Source of the DNA: MWDV01 sp964634255
GTDB lineage: Bacteria; Verrucomicrobiota; Verrucomicrobiia; Limisphaerales; MWDV01
Assembly: GCA_964634255.1 (NCBI GenBank)
Contig: CAZWJC010000071.1
Location: forward strand, 1-26,002
Direction of reading: 5' to 3'
Length of the DNA stretch: 26,002 bases
The notes below the pieces were generated by a model, which saw only the letters and a program-made list of their open reading frames with translations, was not told where the DNA came from and ran no database searches. Positions within the stretch are counted from its first letter, which is position 1. Each line of letters opens with the position of its first letter. The translations under genes were made by a program, and so were the position numbers. Shown here piece by piece: positions 15,265 through 23,133 of the stretch.

Positions 15265-15946
15265 GGGCTCCACTAGTGAAAAACCGCGTACCACACTGCG
15301 GCTTGTGGCGGCGGCAAAGCTCACCCTCTGGATGCTCGTTGCAGCAATCGCTTGGGTCGGCTGCAAGTCCGTTTCCAGCAGCGCTTCCCCAAGGAGCAAT
15401 GCCGGCGAGTACCGCCAGGTGACGGGCCATTTCATCAAGGCCGTGGATGAGACGCTCCGCCTGCTGAACCGCGCAACGTCCCCCACAACCCGAAACCCGC
15501 GGGCTGCGATCCTCAAGTTTGCTGATGCCGTAGACACTCTCGAAGTGGACTCCATGGCCGCCCGCGCCCGAGCCGAGGCAATGCGGGCGCGCGGACAGGC
15601 GTATTTCGCAACGTGGCAGGAGCATCTGGCCGTGGTGCAAGACGAGCGCGTCCGCCAACTCGCTTTGCAGCATCGCGCCGAACTCGATGTCCGTTTCCCG
15701 AGGATTCACACCGCCGCCCAGCACGCACGGGAAACCTTCCGCCCCTTCCTGGCCGACTTGAAGACACTGCGAGATTCCCTGGAGAGCAATCCCACCGCTG
15801 CACACATCGCCTCCAAAGATGCGCGGATTGCCCGGACCAAGGCTCAGGGACGGGCGGTCCAGGATGCCCTGAGCGTCCTCATGGCCGAGCTCAACGCCAC
15901 GGCGGCTTTGTTGACTCCGCCCGGAAAAACCACCCAGAGGCCCTGA
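15245..15946 (+). CDS. DUF2959-like lipoprotein
   Basis: A 233-residue lipoprotein. I chose the ATG at 15245 because it places a hydrophobic stretch ending WVGC40 (a lipobox-like cysteine) at the right distance. An upstream ATG at 15173 would add 24 Arg/Pro-rich residues inside the channel gene. After the cysteine the protein is almost all helix. The last part, FLADLKTLRDSLESNPTAAH to VLMAELNATAALL, matches the pattern of DUF2959, an alpha-helical family of unknown role. The start overlaps the end of the MscS gene by 20 bp, a strong sign of coupled expression. An envelope role alongside the channel is inferred, not shown. Confidence 0.75.
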   Translation: MNPRSNKGSTSEKPRTTLRLVAAAKLTLWMLVAAIAWVGCKSVSSSASPRSNAGEYRQVTGHFIKAVDETLRLLNRATSPTTRNPRAAILKFADAVDTLEVDSMAARARAEAMRARGQAYFATWQEHLAVVQDERVRQLALQHRAELDVRFPRIHTAAQHARETFRPFLADLKTLRDSLESNPTAAHIASKDARIARTKAQGRAVQDALSVLMAELNATAALLTPPGKTTQRP

Positions 15947-15980
15947 ACCAATCTCGCGTCAGGCCCAAACCCCACCGCCT

Positions 15981-16463
15981 ATGAACCACACGCCCTTTCG
16001 CCTCGCGACCGCCGGCCTGGTGGCCGTGCTGACCTGTTTGTTCACTTTCAGCCCCACCTCGTCCGTGGGCCAATGGGAGGATTTCTCGTTGAGCCCGGCC
16101 GACGCGTTTCGTGGCGTGCGTGCGGAGGTCGGCTGGCTGCGCAATACCACCCGGACGGCTCCGAATCTCGTCCGGGACGGCTACGACAATCTGCGGGCGC
16201 GCTTCCAGTCGCTTCGCGCATCCTTCAACCGCTTCCAGCGGACTCTTGACCCCGACCAGCAGGCACGTGTCGTCAACGAGTTGGCTGAACTGAGCGGCGG
16301 GCTCGACATCATCCAAGAAGTTTTCGGCGACTCGTCACAAGGCGCGGCGGAGAGCCAGGCCAATCCCGCGGCCTTTCGGCGCATGTGCGGTGTCTTGGAC
16401 CGTGCTGTGGCCTGCTGGGCTGCCGAGTTTGATCGCGTCGGCCGTCTGCTGAATCTCCGTTAG
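15981..16463 (+). CDS. Small exported helical protein of unknown function
   Basis: A 160-residue protein I do not recognise. Residues 1-30 form a signal peptide (FRLATAGLVAVLTCLFTF, then SPTSSVGQ). The mature part is predicted helical, with RNTTRTAPNLVRDGYDNLRA and RFQSLRASFNRFQRTLDPDQ suggesting amphipathic helices. Two cysteines (in RRMCGVLDRAVACWA) could form a disulphide. It lies 34 bp after the DUF2959 lipoprotein gene and 18 bp before the polyphosphate kinase gene on the same strand, so it is likely cotranscribed. It resembles the preceding lipoprotein in being short, helical and exported, and may be a divergent relative, but no family motif confirms that. Confidence 0.7.
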   Translation: MNHTPFRLATAGLVAVLTCLFTFSPTSSVGQWEDFSLSPADAFRGVRAEVGWLRNTTRTAPNLVRDGYDNLRARFQSLRASFNRFQRTLDPDQQARVVNELAELSGGLDIIQEVFGDSSQGAAESQANPAAFRRMCGVLDRAVACWAAEFDRVGRLLNLR

Positions 16464-16481
16464 CCATCCCCTCCCACCACT

Positions 16482-17381
16482 ATGAAACGCTCCAAGATCG
16501 CGCGCATGTTCCGGGTCGAGCCCGGCACGAAGTTCCGCGTCAAGGACCACAAGACCGACATCAGCCGGTTCAAGGATCTGCGCAAGGCCACGGGGGCGGA
16601 GATCAAGAGCCGCGCCAAGGTGCATTTGGAGGAGAACCTCGACGACCTCGCCCACGCGCAGGAACTGCTCTACGCCAACGGCACCTGGTCCGTATTGATC
16701 GTTTTTCAAGCGATGGACGCCGGTGGCAAGGACAGCATGATCAAACATGTCATGTCCGGGCTGAACCCCCAGGGCTGTCAGGTCTTCAGTTTCAAGCGTC
16801 CCTCGGACGAGGAGCTGAATCACAACTTTCTGTGGCGCTACTCGAAGTGTCTGCCCGAACGCGGCCGGCTCGGCATCTTCAACCGCAGTTACTACGAAGA
16901 GGTGCTCGTCGTCCGGGTGCATCCGGAAGTGCTCGCCCGCCAGAAACTCCCGCCCGGAAGCCACGGCAAACGCGTCTGGCGCGAACGCTTCGAGGACATC
17001 AACAACTTCGAGCAGCACCTGGCGCGCAACGGCACGCGGATCCTGAAATTCTTCCTGAACGTCTCGAGAAAGGAACAGAAAAAGCGTTTCCTCGAACGGC
17101 TCACCGAGGCGGAGAAGCACTGGAAGTTCGAGGCGGCAGACCTGAACGACCGCGCGTTCTGGGATGAGTACATGAAGGCGTTCAACGACGCGATCACCGC
17201 GACCAGCACGCCGTGGGCGCCGTGGTACGTCATCCCTGCCGATCACAAATGGATCGCCCGGGCGCTGGTCTCGGCGATCATCTCCCACGCCATCGAATCG
17301 CTGGACTTGAAGCTCCCGGAGCTGGATGCGCAGCAACTCAAGAATCTGGCCACCGCTCGGAAACGGCTGTTGGCGGAATAG
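16482..17381 (+). CDS. PPK2 family polyphosphate kinase (class III-like)
   Basis: A 299-residue cytoplasmic enzyme that transfers phosphate between polyphosphate and nucleotides. The Walker A-type loop FQAMDAGGKDS (75-85) leads into MIKHVMSGLNPQGCQVFSF, and then PSDEELNHNFLWRYSKCLPERG and IFNRSYYEEVLVVRVHPE. This combination with SGxNPQG fits the class III PPK2 group, whose characterised members phosphorylate both AMP and ADP using polyphosphate. The loop has GG where many class III enzymes have AG, a common tolerated variant. The last gene of the MscS-DUF2959 group, it starts 18 bp after its neighbour and may link polyphosphate use to stress. The next genes run on the opposite strand. Confidence 0.9.
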   Translation: MKRSKIARMFRVEPGTKFRVKDHKTDISRFKDLRKATGAEIKSRAKVHLEENLDDLAHAQELLYANGTWSVLIVFQAMDAGGKDSMIKHVMSGLNPQGCQVFSFKRPSDEELNHNFLWRYSKCLPERGRLGIFNRSYYEEVLVVRVHPEVLARQKLPPGSHGKRVWRERFEDINNFEQHLARNGTRILKFFLNVSRKEQKKRFLERLTEAEKHWKFEAADLNDRAFWDEYMKAFNDAITATSTPWAPWYVIPADHKWIARALVSAIISHAIESLDLKLPELDAQQLKNLATARKRLLAE

Positions 17382-17408
17382 CGAACGGCACTGAAAAAAG
17401 ACAAATGC

Positions 17409-17708
17409 TCAACGTGGCAGCCGATCCCGCCAATAGCCCGGCTGGCGGCTGGTATGTGCGACGGCCCAGATGATTATGCGGTCCTCCATGACTTCGTAAA
17501 CGATGAGGTGCGGAAAGCGGCGCGGCCTGATGCGACGCAGATTCCCGGGCAAAGGCGTCCAAGCTTCCGGGAACTGCCGGGCGCGCGTAATGGCGATTTC
17601 CACTTCCTTGACAAACCGCAGGCCCAACTCTTCAGTCAAGCCGCTGTAATAAACCACTTCCGCAAGGTACTCCGCTTCTGCCTCGGGATGGTACTCGTAG
17701 CCGAGCAC
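17409..17708 (-). CDS. RelE/ParE family toxin
   Basis: A 99-residue toxin of the ParE/RelE fold. The GTG at 17708 starts it one base after the antitoxin stop (17710), and the product opens with the usual YEYHPEAEAEYLAEVVYY. Later elements include RFVKEVEIAITRARQFPEAW, RRIRPRRFPHLIVYEVMEDRIIIWAVAHTSRQPGYWRDRL, the typical 'fPy.v.Y.v..d.i.i.aVaH.rr.P.yW' end of the family. Members act as gyrase poisons or ribosome-dependent mRNases; which of these cannot be told here. An upstream extension of 24 residues is possible in the frame but would overlap the antitoxin. Confidence 0.85.
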   Translation of the reverse strand: MLGYEYHPEAEAEYLAEVVYYSGLTEELGLRFVKEVEIAITRARQFPEAWTPLPGNLRRIRPRRFPHLIVYEVMEDRIIIWAVAHTSRQPGYWRDRLPR

Positions 17709-17709
17709 A

Positions 17710-17949
17710 CTATCTCCCGTTCTGCTTGGCCAATTCTCCCGCCCTGTGCGACACATCCGCCCCCGGCACCAGCTTAACACCGCCTTCGCGCACTTCCCGC
17801 CGGCGACGCTCGATCTCCGTCTGCCAAGCCTCGCTCAGCGACCCAGCCTCGTCCGCCAAACTCTCCCAGAGTTTCTCGGCCAACCGGGCCCGGTCCTCAC
17901 CCGACAAGCTCAGGGCGTCGTGTTGCACCTTCTCAAGAGCGGCATTCAT
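17710..17949 (-). CDS. Addiction-module antitoxin
   Basis: A 79-residue protein of the addiction module component family (TIGR02574-like). The N-terminus ALSLSGEDRARLAEKLWESL and the middle EAWQTEIERRRREVREGGVK are typical, ending with the family's 'vpg.ev..r' tail (LVPGADVSHRAGEL). It should bind and neutralise the downstream ParE-type toxin, whose GTG follows after a single base. The pair lies 39 bp downstream of glnE on the same strand, so it could be transcribed partly from that gene. No obvious DNA-binding domain is seen, unlike classic autorepressing antitoxins. Confidence 0.83.
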   Translation of the reverse strand: MNAALEKVQHDALSLSGEDRARLAEKLWESLADEAGSLSEAWQTEIERRRREVREGGVKLVPGADVSHRAGELAKQNGR

Positions 17950-17988
17950 AGGATTCTCGCGGCAAGCTAGGACGGGCTCTTCCAGCGG

Positions 17989-20900
17989 TCAAGACATCAC
18001 AGAAACCCGTTCTCCGAAACTGCCGAAATATACTCCCCGAATCGCCGCGCGCCAGGAGGTCAGCGCTGCCCGAAAGGCTTCTGGTGTCGGGAAACCGCAG
18101 CGAACCGATACCCGGTAATAAGGGGCGGGATCATCGGGCAACACCGTCTCGCCTTCATAACTCCAGCGGCGCAGGATGCCCTCCACGCGCCGCAGCCGGC
18201 GATAATTCTCGATCAGCTTGTCCGCGTCGGAGAGCACCCCTTCACTGCGCGCCCGTTCGAGTGCCCGCAGTGTGTTCGCTTCCTGCCAGCCGTGCTCCAA
18301 ACACAACGCCTGCGCGATAAACTCCGCATCCACCAAGCCGCCCGGACCGGTCTTGATCGCGAGGTCATCCTTACCGGCCGGCGTGCGCTCTTTCTCGATG
18401 CGCATCCGCATCTGGTGAATCTTCTGTTTCCAATCCGGCGTGACGCAAGCGGGCAAAGCCGTGGGCACATTTCGCGGGCTGCGTCGGACGTATCCAGTCT
18501 GTCCGACTTTGGAAAAACTTGTCAGCGCCGCCGACAACTCGCGGAAGCGCTCGCCGGTCGGCTGATCTCCGGCGATGAAGCGGTTGCGCGAGATCGCCTG
18601 GAGCTCCCAGAGCGCGGCTCGCCGCCGGTAGTAATCCTCGTAAGCCGCCAGCGTGTTGACGAGCAGACCTTTTTCGCCGTCGGGCCGCAGCCGCGCGTCC
18701 ATCTGGAAGACGACTCCGTGCTCGGTGCGGCGCGAGATAAGGTCCATCAGGTCCGCCGCAACACGCTGAAGTTTCGCCAGGTCGCGCGCCTTCGCATCCG
18801 CCACGAACAGCACGTCGAGATCCGAACCGTAGTCAATCTCCGCCCCGCCCAGCTTGCCCAGACCGATGATGGCGAACGGGGCGGTCTTGAGCCGGTGCTG
18901 GCGCATCATGACTTCCAACGCGTATTGCAGGCACGCATCCGCCAGTGCGGAAAGCTCGGTGAGATACTGCTCGGGGTCAGCGAGCCCGAGGATGTCGCGC
19001 AAGCCGATGCGCATCTGCTCGGCCTGGTGGTAGCGGCGCAGCCAGGCGTGCTGGTCGGCGTCGTTCAAGCCATGACGCAAATCCGCCAGCGTGTCCTCCG
19101 ACGTTCGGCTGCGTCGGATTCGCCCGCTGGCCACCTGTTCGTCAATCAGGTCCGGCGTGCGGATCGCCACCTCCGCCAGAAACTCCGAACGATCGAACAG
19201 CAGCACCAGCAGATCGAACAGCGACGGGTTGCTGTTCCAGATTTCAAACAGCGTCGCGCGCGCCCCGTAGGCGGTGATGAAGCTGTCGAGCCGCGTGATC
19301 ACCCGGTCGGGATCGGACAGCACATGGAGTTCGGGAACGAGCACGCCAGTCGCGGGCGAGATGGTGGCTGCCTCCCGTCCGCCAATGGGGCAGAGTCTAA
19401 ACAACCGGTCCAGTAGTCTCTGCGCCAGTTCGGACGTGCGCGGGGAAACGTGGACGTAGCCCGGGCCTTCAACGAATTCTTGCAGCATGCGGAACGCTTT
19501 GGCCGGATCGCGAAACCGGCGCTCCGCCAGCAGTTTGTTCCATGCATTCTCCGCCCCAATGAACTCAGTCGGGAAGGCAGCAGCGCGCACGGAGCTTTGT
19601 CCCCCTTTCAAGAACTTGTCGTAGATACGCCGCACGTTGCCGGTTTGGAGCACGCGCTGCCGCTCGAAATCCTTTAGCGAACATGCGCCCGTCAAGGCCG
19701 CCAGCCGCTGGCAGGCGGCCTTGCTCACCGGGATGCTGTGCGTCTGGCGGTTCGCCTCCATTTGCAGGCGATGCTCCACGTCGCGCAGCCAGCAATACGC
19801 CTCGCGCAACTGCCGCGCCTCGTCGCGGCTCAGCAATTCGTACTGGGCAAGCTTGTCGAGCGTGGGCAGGGTTTGGGCGCTTTGCAGAAACGGCTGGCGT
19901 CCACCCCGCAAGAGCTGCTGCGCTTGGACCACGAATTCGATTTCGCGAATGCCGCCCCGGCCAAGCTTCACATTCCGCTCCAGCTCGCCGGCTTTGACGA
20001 CTTCCTGCTCGATGCGCGCCTTCATGGCGGCCACTTCGTCCAGCACGCTCTCGTTGACGGAACGCGGGTAGCGGAAGGACTGGATGGTCTCGAGAAACTC
20101 CGCGGCGAGCGATGCCTCTCCAGCAACGCCTCGCGCCTTGATCAGCATCATGCGCTCCCACGTCTGGCCCCACTGCGCGTAATAGTTCTCGTAGCTCGGC
20201 AGCGAGCGCGCCAGCGGCCCGGCGTCGCCCTCCGGGCGCAACCGCATATCCACGCGATACAGCGCGCCCTCGGGCGCGAGCCGCGTCACCTCGGCGATGA
20301 ACAGCTCGGCCAGCTTGTTAAAGAACTGGTGACTGCTCTGAGTCGAGCGCGGCGGCGGCGAGCCCTTGGGCGGCTCTCTGAAAACCTGGCCTTCCTCGGC
20401 ATAGACGAACAACAGGTCCACGTCAGAGCTGTAGTTCAACTCCTGCCCGCCGAGCTTGCCCATACCGAGCACGCAGGCTTCGGTCGGTTGCCAGCGCCCA
20501 TCGGGGTTCTGGTGGTAGGGTTGGCCGTGGCGCTCGGAAAGCTGCTGCCGACAGATGCGCCAGACCGCAGCGAGGCTGACATCCGCAACGTCGGAAATCT
20601 CACGAACGATCGCTGGCAGCGACGCGAGCCGCGCCAGATCGCGCGTGGCGATGCGCAGCATCTCGCGTTGTTTGAATTGTCGAACCGCTGCCAGCGCGCC
20701 GGCGTAATCAAGCGCAGTGACCAGAGTGGCGAGCGCGCCATTCAGTTCGGCCCGAAGGCTCTCGCTGCGGCGCGGATGGCGCAACGGATCGGGTTTGAGC
20801 TGTTCGAGCCAGGTCGGATTCGCGATCAGCAATGTGCTCAGCGCTTCCGATCCACTCAGCAACGCCGCCAGGAGGCGCGCCTGTTCCGCGTCGGCTTGCG

Positions 20901-21216
20901 CCAGGACCGCGCCACCGCTCGCCGCTGCGAGCAGGTCGAAGTGGTGCTGCGCCCGCTCCGGGTCCGCAGACGTCTTGAGGGCATCGGACCACACCCGGGC
21001 AACATCCTTAACGCAGAGTCCGGCTTCCGCTTCGCAACAACTTGCGGGAAGCCTCGCACGCAGCGGAGCTTCCGGACCGCGGGCGGTCCCCGCCCGCAGC
21101 GCACGCGTTTGCCGTGTGGTACCAAGGTTGGGGCGCGGCTGGCTGGCGGCCGCACCGCTGCGCCCGGAGACCGGTCGCGGTCGGAGCGGCTTGCGACTCT
21201 GCCGCCGTGAATTCAT
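17989..21216 (-). CDS. glnE: Bifunctional glutamine synthetase adenylyltransferase/adenylyl-removing enzyme
   Basis: A 1075-residue GlnE that adds or removes AMP on glutamine synthetase according to nitrogen status. Two nucleotidyltransferase domains are evident: the N-terminal adenylyl-removing one with GMGKLGGQELNYSSDVDLL (about 251-269), and the C-terminal adenylyl transferase one with GLGKLGGAEIDYGSDLDVL (about 780-800), each ending in the catalytic D-x-D. The ATG at 21216 has GAGGAA (21224-21229) seven bases upstream. A start at 21294 would overlap the preceding gene by 50 bp and lacks that support. The first ~70 residues are Arg/Ser/Pro-rich and probably disordered, making it somewhat longer than the usual 950-1000. 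No glnA or PII gene is in the window. Confidence 0.95.
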   Translation of the reverse strand: MNSRRQSRKPLRPRPVSGRSGAAASQPRPNLGTTRQTRALRAGTARGPEAPLRARLPASCCEAEAGLCVKDVARVWSDALKTSADPERAQHHFDLLAAASGGAVLAQADAEQARLLAALLSGSEALSTLLIANPTWLEQLKPDPLRHPRRSESLRAELNGALATLVTALDYAGALAAVRQFKQREMLRIATRDLARLASLPAIVREISDVADVSLAAVWRICRQQLSERHGQPYHQNPDGRWQPTEACVLGMGKLGGQELNYSSDVDLLFVYAEEGQVFREPPKGSPPPRSTQSSHQFFNKLAELFIAEVTRLAPEGALYRVDMRLRPEGDAGPLARSLPSYENYYAQWGQTWERMMLIKARGVAGEASLAAEFLETIQSFRYPRSVNESVLDEVAAMKARIEQEVVKAGELERNVKLGRGGIREIEFVVQAQQLLRGGRQPFLQSAQTLPTLDKLAQYELLSRDEARQLREAYCWLRDVEHRLQMEANRQTHSIPVSKAACQRLAALTGACSLKDFERQRVLQTGNVRRIYDKFLKGGQSSVRAAAFPTEFIGAENAWNKLLAERRFRDPAKAFRMLQEFVEGPGYVHVSPRTSELAQRLLDRLFRLCPIGGREAATISPATGVLVPELHVLSDPDRVITRLDSFITAYGARATLFEIWNSNPSLFDLLVLLFDRSEFLAEVAIRTPDLIDEQVASGRIRRSRTSEDTLADLRHGLNDADQHAWLRRYHQAEQMRIGLRDILGLADPEQYLTELSALADACLQYALEVMMRQHRLKTAPFAIIGLGKLGGAEIDYGSDLDVLFVADAKARDLAKLQRVAADLMDLISRRTEHGVVFQMDARLRPDGEKGLLVNTLAAYEDYYRRRAALWELQAISRNRFIAGDQPTGERFRELSAALTSFSKVGQTGYVRRSPRNVPTALPACVTPDWKQKIHQMRMRIEKERTPAGKDDLAIKTGPGGLVDAEFIAQALCLEHGWQEANTLRALERARSEGVLSDADKLIENYRRLRRVEGILRRWSYEGETVLPDDPAPYYRVSVRCGFPTPEAFRAALTSWRAAIRGVYFGSFGERVSVMS

Positions 21217-21223
21217 CTGCGGT

Positions 21224-21229
21224 TTCCTC
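21224..21229 (-). promoter_or_regulatory. Ribosome binding site that fixes the glnE start
   Basis: GAGGAA on the minus strand lies seven bases before the ATG at 21216. It favours this start over the in-frame ATG at 21294. Confidence 0.7.
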
Positions 21230-21244
21230 GCTGCATCGTGAAGC

Positions 21245-22234
21245 TCAGCGGGCAAGGGTTTCGAGCCGGACTTCGCTCGCACGCTCCGCCGCATCGGTGC
21301 GCAGCCGGGTGAACAGGCCGCGCCAGAAGCCGAGGCCGTAGAGCAGATGACTCAGCACGACGAGCGGGGCAGCTTTGAACGCGCGGACAAATCCGCCTTG
21401 CGAAACCAGGGCGAGCGTCTGGCCGAGGACAGCAAGCGCGTAGGCTAGAAGCGGCAAATGGTAGGCGTCGCGCATCCATGTCGCCCCGGGCGCGAACGTT
21501 GTCGCCCAAACCGCTGGCAACGTCACGAGATACACGATGAACAGCGGCGGCACGAAGTTCAGCGCCGAGCCGAACGTGGGAAGCTGTCTGAACTGCTCCG
21601 CCCGCCCGCGCCCGTAGGTCATCAACATCTTGGCAAACGACTTCAGGGTGCGGCGCGGCCGGCGATGGACGAAGAACTCCGGATCGTAGATCAGCTTCCC
21701 ACCCCGCTGCTGCAGGCCGTCCATCAGGGCGTTTTCCTCGTTTGGATAGAGCGATTCATCGAAACCGCCAAGTTCGAGCAACGAGGCTCTTCGCGCCAGC
21801 AGGTTGCAGAGAATGAGCTCCTTCTCGCCGCTGGCGCGGGATTGGCCGACTTTGCAGTAACGGGCACGGCTGGGACCGAACGCCAGCCAACTGCTGAGCA
21901 CGAGGGCGAAGACCTGCTCCAGTTCCGGCGCGTCCGGCGGGCACAGGTTCGGTCCGCCGAGCATCTGCACCTGCGGTTCGGCGAACACGGGCACGGCGCG
22001 ACGGAGGTTCACCGGCGGCGCGACCGAGTCGTCGTCGAGAAAGTAGATCAGCTCGCCGCGGGCAGCGCGGATGGCAGTATTGCGTTGAACGGACGGCTGC
22101 CGGCCCCGCGCGAGAATGATCTCCAGTTTGTCCGCCGGGTAATCGAACTTCAACGCAGCGTCCGCCGCCTTGACCTCCCCTTGGTCAGGCCGCGCGGCGA
22201 TGATCACAGTCACGCTGGGCAGGCTCTCGCTCAC
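21245..22234 (-). CDS. Membrane-anchored family 2 glycosyltransferase
   Basis: A 329-residue GT-A fold glycosyltransferase. It opens with SVTVIIAARPD, then SVQRNTAIRAARGELIYFLDDDS with the metal-binding DDD (67-69), and has the acceptor-side pattern GGFDESLYPNEENALMDGL (157-174) with the E-E/N motif. The last ~100 residues hold three hydrophobic segments (about 226-245, 260-278 and 288-308), anchoring it in the inner membrane. It probably transfers sugars to lipid or polysaccharide at the cytoplasmic face. The start is uncertain. GTG at 22234 gives the usual N-terminus. ATG at 22330 is also in frame but would abut the divergent ComF start codon. It ends 28 bp before glnE, suggesting one transcript. 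Confidence 0.82.
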   Translation of the reverse strand: MSESLPSVTVIIAARPDQGEVKAADAALKFDYPADKLEIILARGRQPSVQRNTAIRAARGELIYFLDDDSVAPPVNLRRAVPVFAEPQVQMLGGPNLCPPDAPELEQVFALVLSSWLAFGPSRARYCKVGQSRASGEKELILCNLLARRASLLELGGFDESLYPNEENALMDGLQQRGGKLIYDPEFFVHRRPRRTLKSFAKMLMTYGRGRAEQFRQLPTFGSALNFVPPLFIVYLVTLPAVWATTFAPGATWMRDAYHLPLLAYALAVLGQTLALVSQGGFVRAFKAAPLVVLSHLLYGLGFWRGLFTRLRTDAAERASEVRLETLAR

Positions 22235-22330
22235 ACGCCGAAGGCTAAGAAGGGCAGCGCGAAGATCAAAGTTCAAAGTGCCAACAAACTCCACACTTGC
22301 CGCGCTACTTCCAGTCCGTATCGTCGGCAT
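22235..22330. promoter_or_regulatory. Divergent promoter region between the glycosyltransferase and comF-like genes
   Basis: If the glycosyltransferase starts at 22234, the 96 bp here separate two divergent genes and should hold both promoters. No convincing -35/-10 pair was found. The stretch contains AT-richer motifs (AAGATCAAAGTTCAAAGTG) that stand out from the GC-rich flanks. Confidence 0.4.
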
Positions 22331-23068
22331 GTGATCCCTGCCGCCGTCAAGCCCTGGCTCGAAGCCACGCTGGGCTTCGTGTATCCGCCGGTCTGCCAGC
22401 TTTGCGGTGCGCAGCGTGCCACGGCGGACGAAGGCTATGTGTGCTCCCGCTGCTGGCAGGGCGTGCGGTTCATCAAACCTCCGTTCTGCGACCGCTGCGG
22501 CCTGCCTTACGCGGGCGAGATCACCACGCGCTTCGAGTGCGCGAACTGCCGCGAAATGGACCTGCACTTCCGCTTCGCCCGGTCCGCCGTCGTCGCCGAG
22601 GGCGTGACACTGGAGATCATCCATCGGTACAAATACCAGCGTGCGCTCTGGTTCGAGCCGTTCCTCGCCGACTTGTTGATCCGCGCTGCCAAGTCGGAAC
22701 TGCGGCGGGAGGATTGGGACGTTATCGTGCCCGTGCCGCTGCACCCGGCCAAGAAGCGCGAGCGGGAGTTCAATCAAGCCGAGCAGCTTGCCGCGCATCT
22801 GGGCGCAGCGCTTGGCATTCCGGTCAACACGGACGCGATCCGCCGGGTTGAACCTACGCGCACGCAGACGCAACTCACCCGCGAACAGCGCGCCGCGAAC
22901 GTGCGCAAGGCGTTCGCCCTGCGTGACGGGATGGACCTCGCGGCGGCGCGGGTCATCGTGCTGGACGACGTTTTGACCACCGGTGCGACCACCAGCGCCT
23001 GCGCCCGCGTCCTGCGCCAGGCGGGCGTGGCGGATGTGTGCGTTTGGACAGTTGCGCGGGGGCTTTAG
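22331..23068 (+). CDS. ComF family protein (phosphoribosyltransferase with zinc ribbons)
   Basis: A 245-residue ComF-like protein. The N-terminal part carries four CxxC pairs (C22/C25, C38/C41, C53/C56 and C70/C73), forming a double zinc ribbon. The C-terminal part is a type I phosphoribosyltransferase fold with VPVPLHPAKKREREFNQAEQLA and the PRPP-binding loop VIVLDDVLTTGATT (208-221). ComF proteins take part in DNA uptake and possibly in replication-fork or primosome functions; in non-competent bacteria the role is unclear. The start is GTG at 22331. The frame is open far upstream, but that part is antisense to the glycosyltransferase. accD begins 65 bp after its stop. Confidence 0.9.
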   Translation: MIPAAVKPWLEATLGFVYPPVCQLCGAQRATADEGYVCSRCWQGVRFIKPPFCDRCGLPYAGEITTRFECANCREMDLHFRFARSAVVAEGVTLEIIHRYKYQRALWFEPFLADLLIRAAKSELRREDWDVIVPVPLHPAKKREREFNQAEQLAAHLGAALGIPVNTDAIRRVEPTRTQTQLTREQRAANVRKAFALRDGMDLAAARVIVLDDVLTTGATTSACARVLRQAGVADVCVWTVARGL

Positions 23069-23133
23069 GGTCCGTAACCTCCGCCCCAGTGAGCACTCGT
23101 CGAATTACCGCAAAGGCCAAAGCAAAACCGACC

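Noticed and set aside
18292..21210. Long open frames on the plus strand (18292-19416, 19738-21210)
   Set aside because: They lie antisense to glnE, whose motifs are unmistakable. The translations show no family motif and are typical GC-rich shadow frames.
21458..22330. Upstream extension of the ComF frame
   Set aside because: Antisense to the glycosyltransferase with no family similarity. The ComF zinc ribbon begins right after the GTG at 22331.
22331..22873. Upstream extension of the glycosyltransferase frame
   Set aside because: Antisense to the ComF zinc ribbon and phosphoribosyltransferase domain; the glycosyltransferase core starts after 22234.
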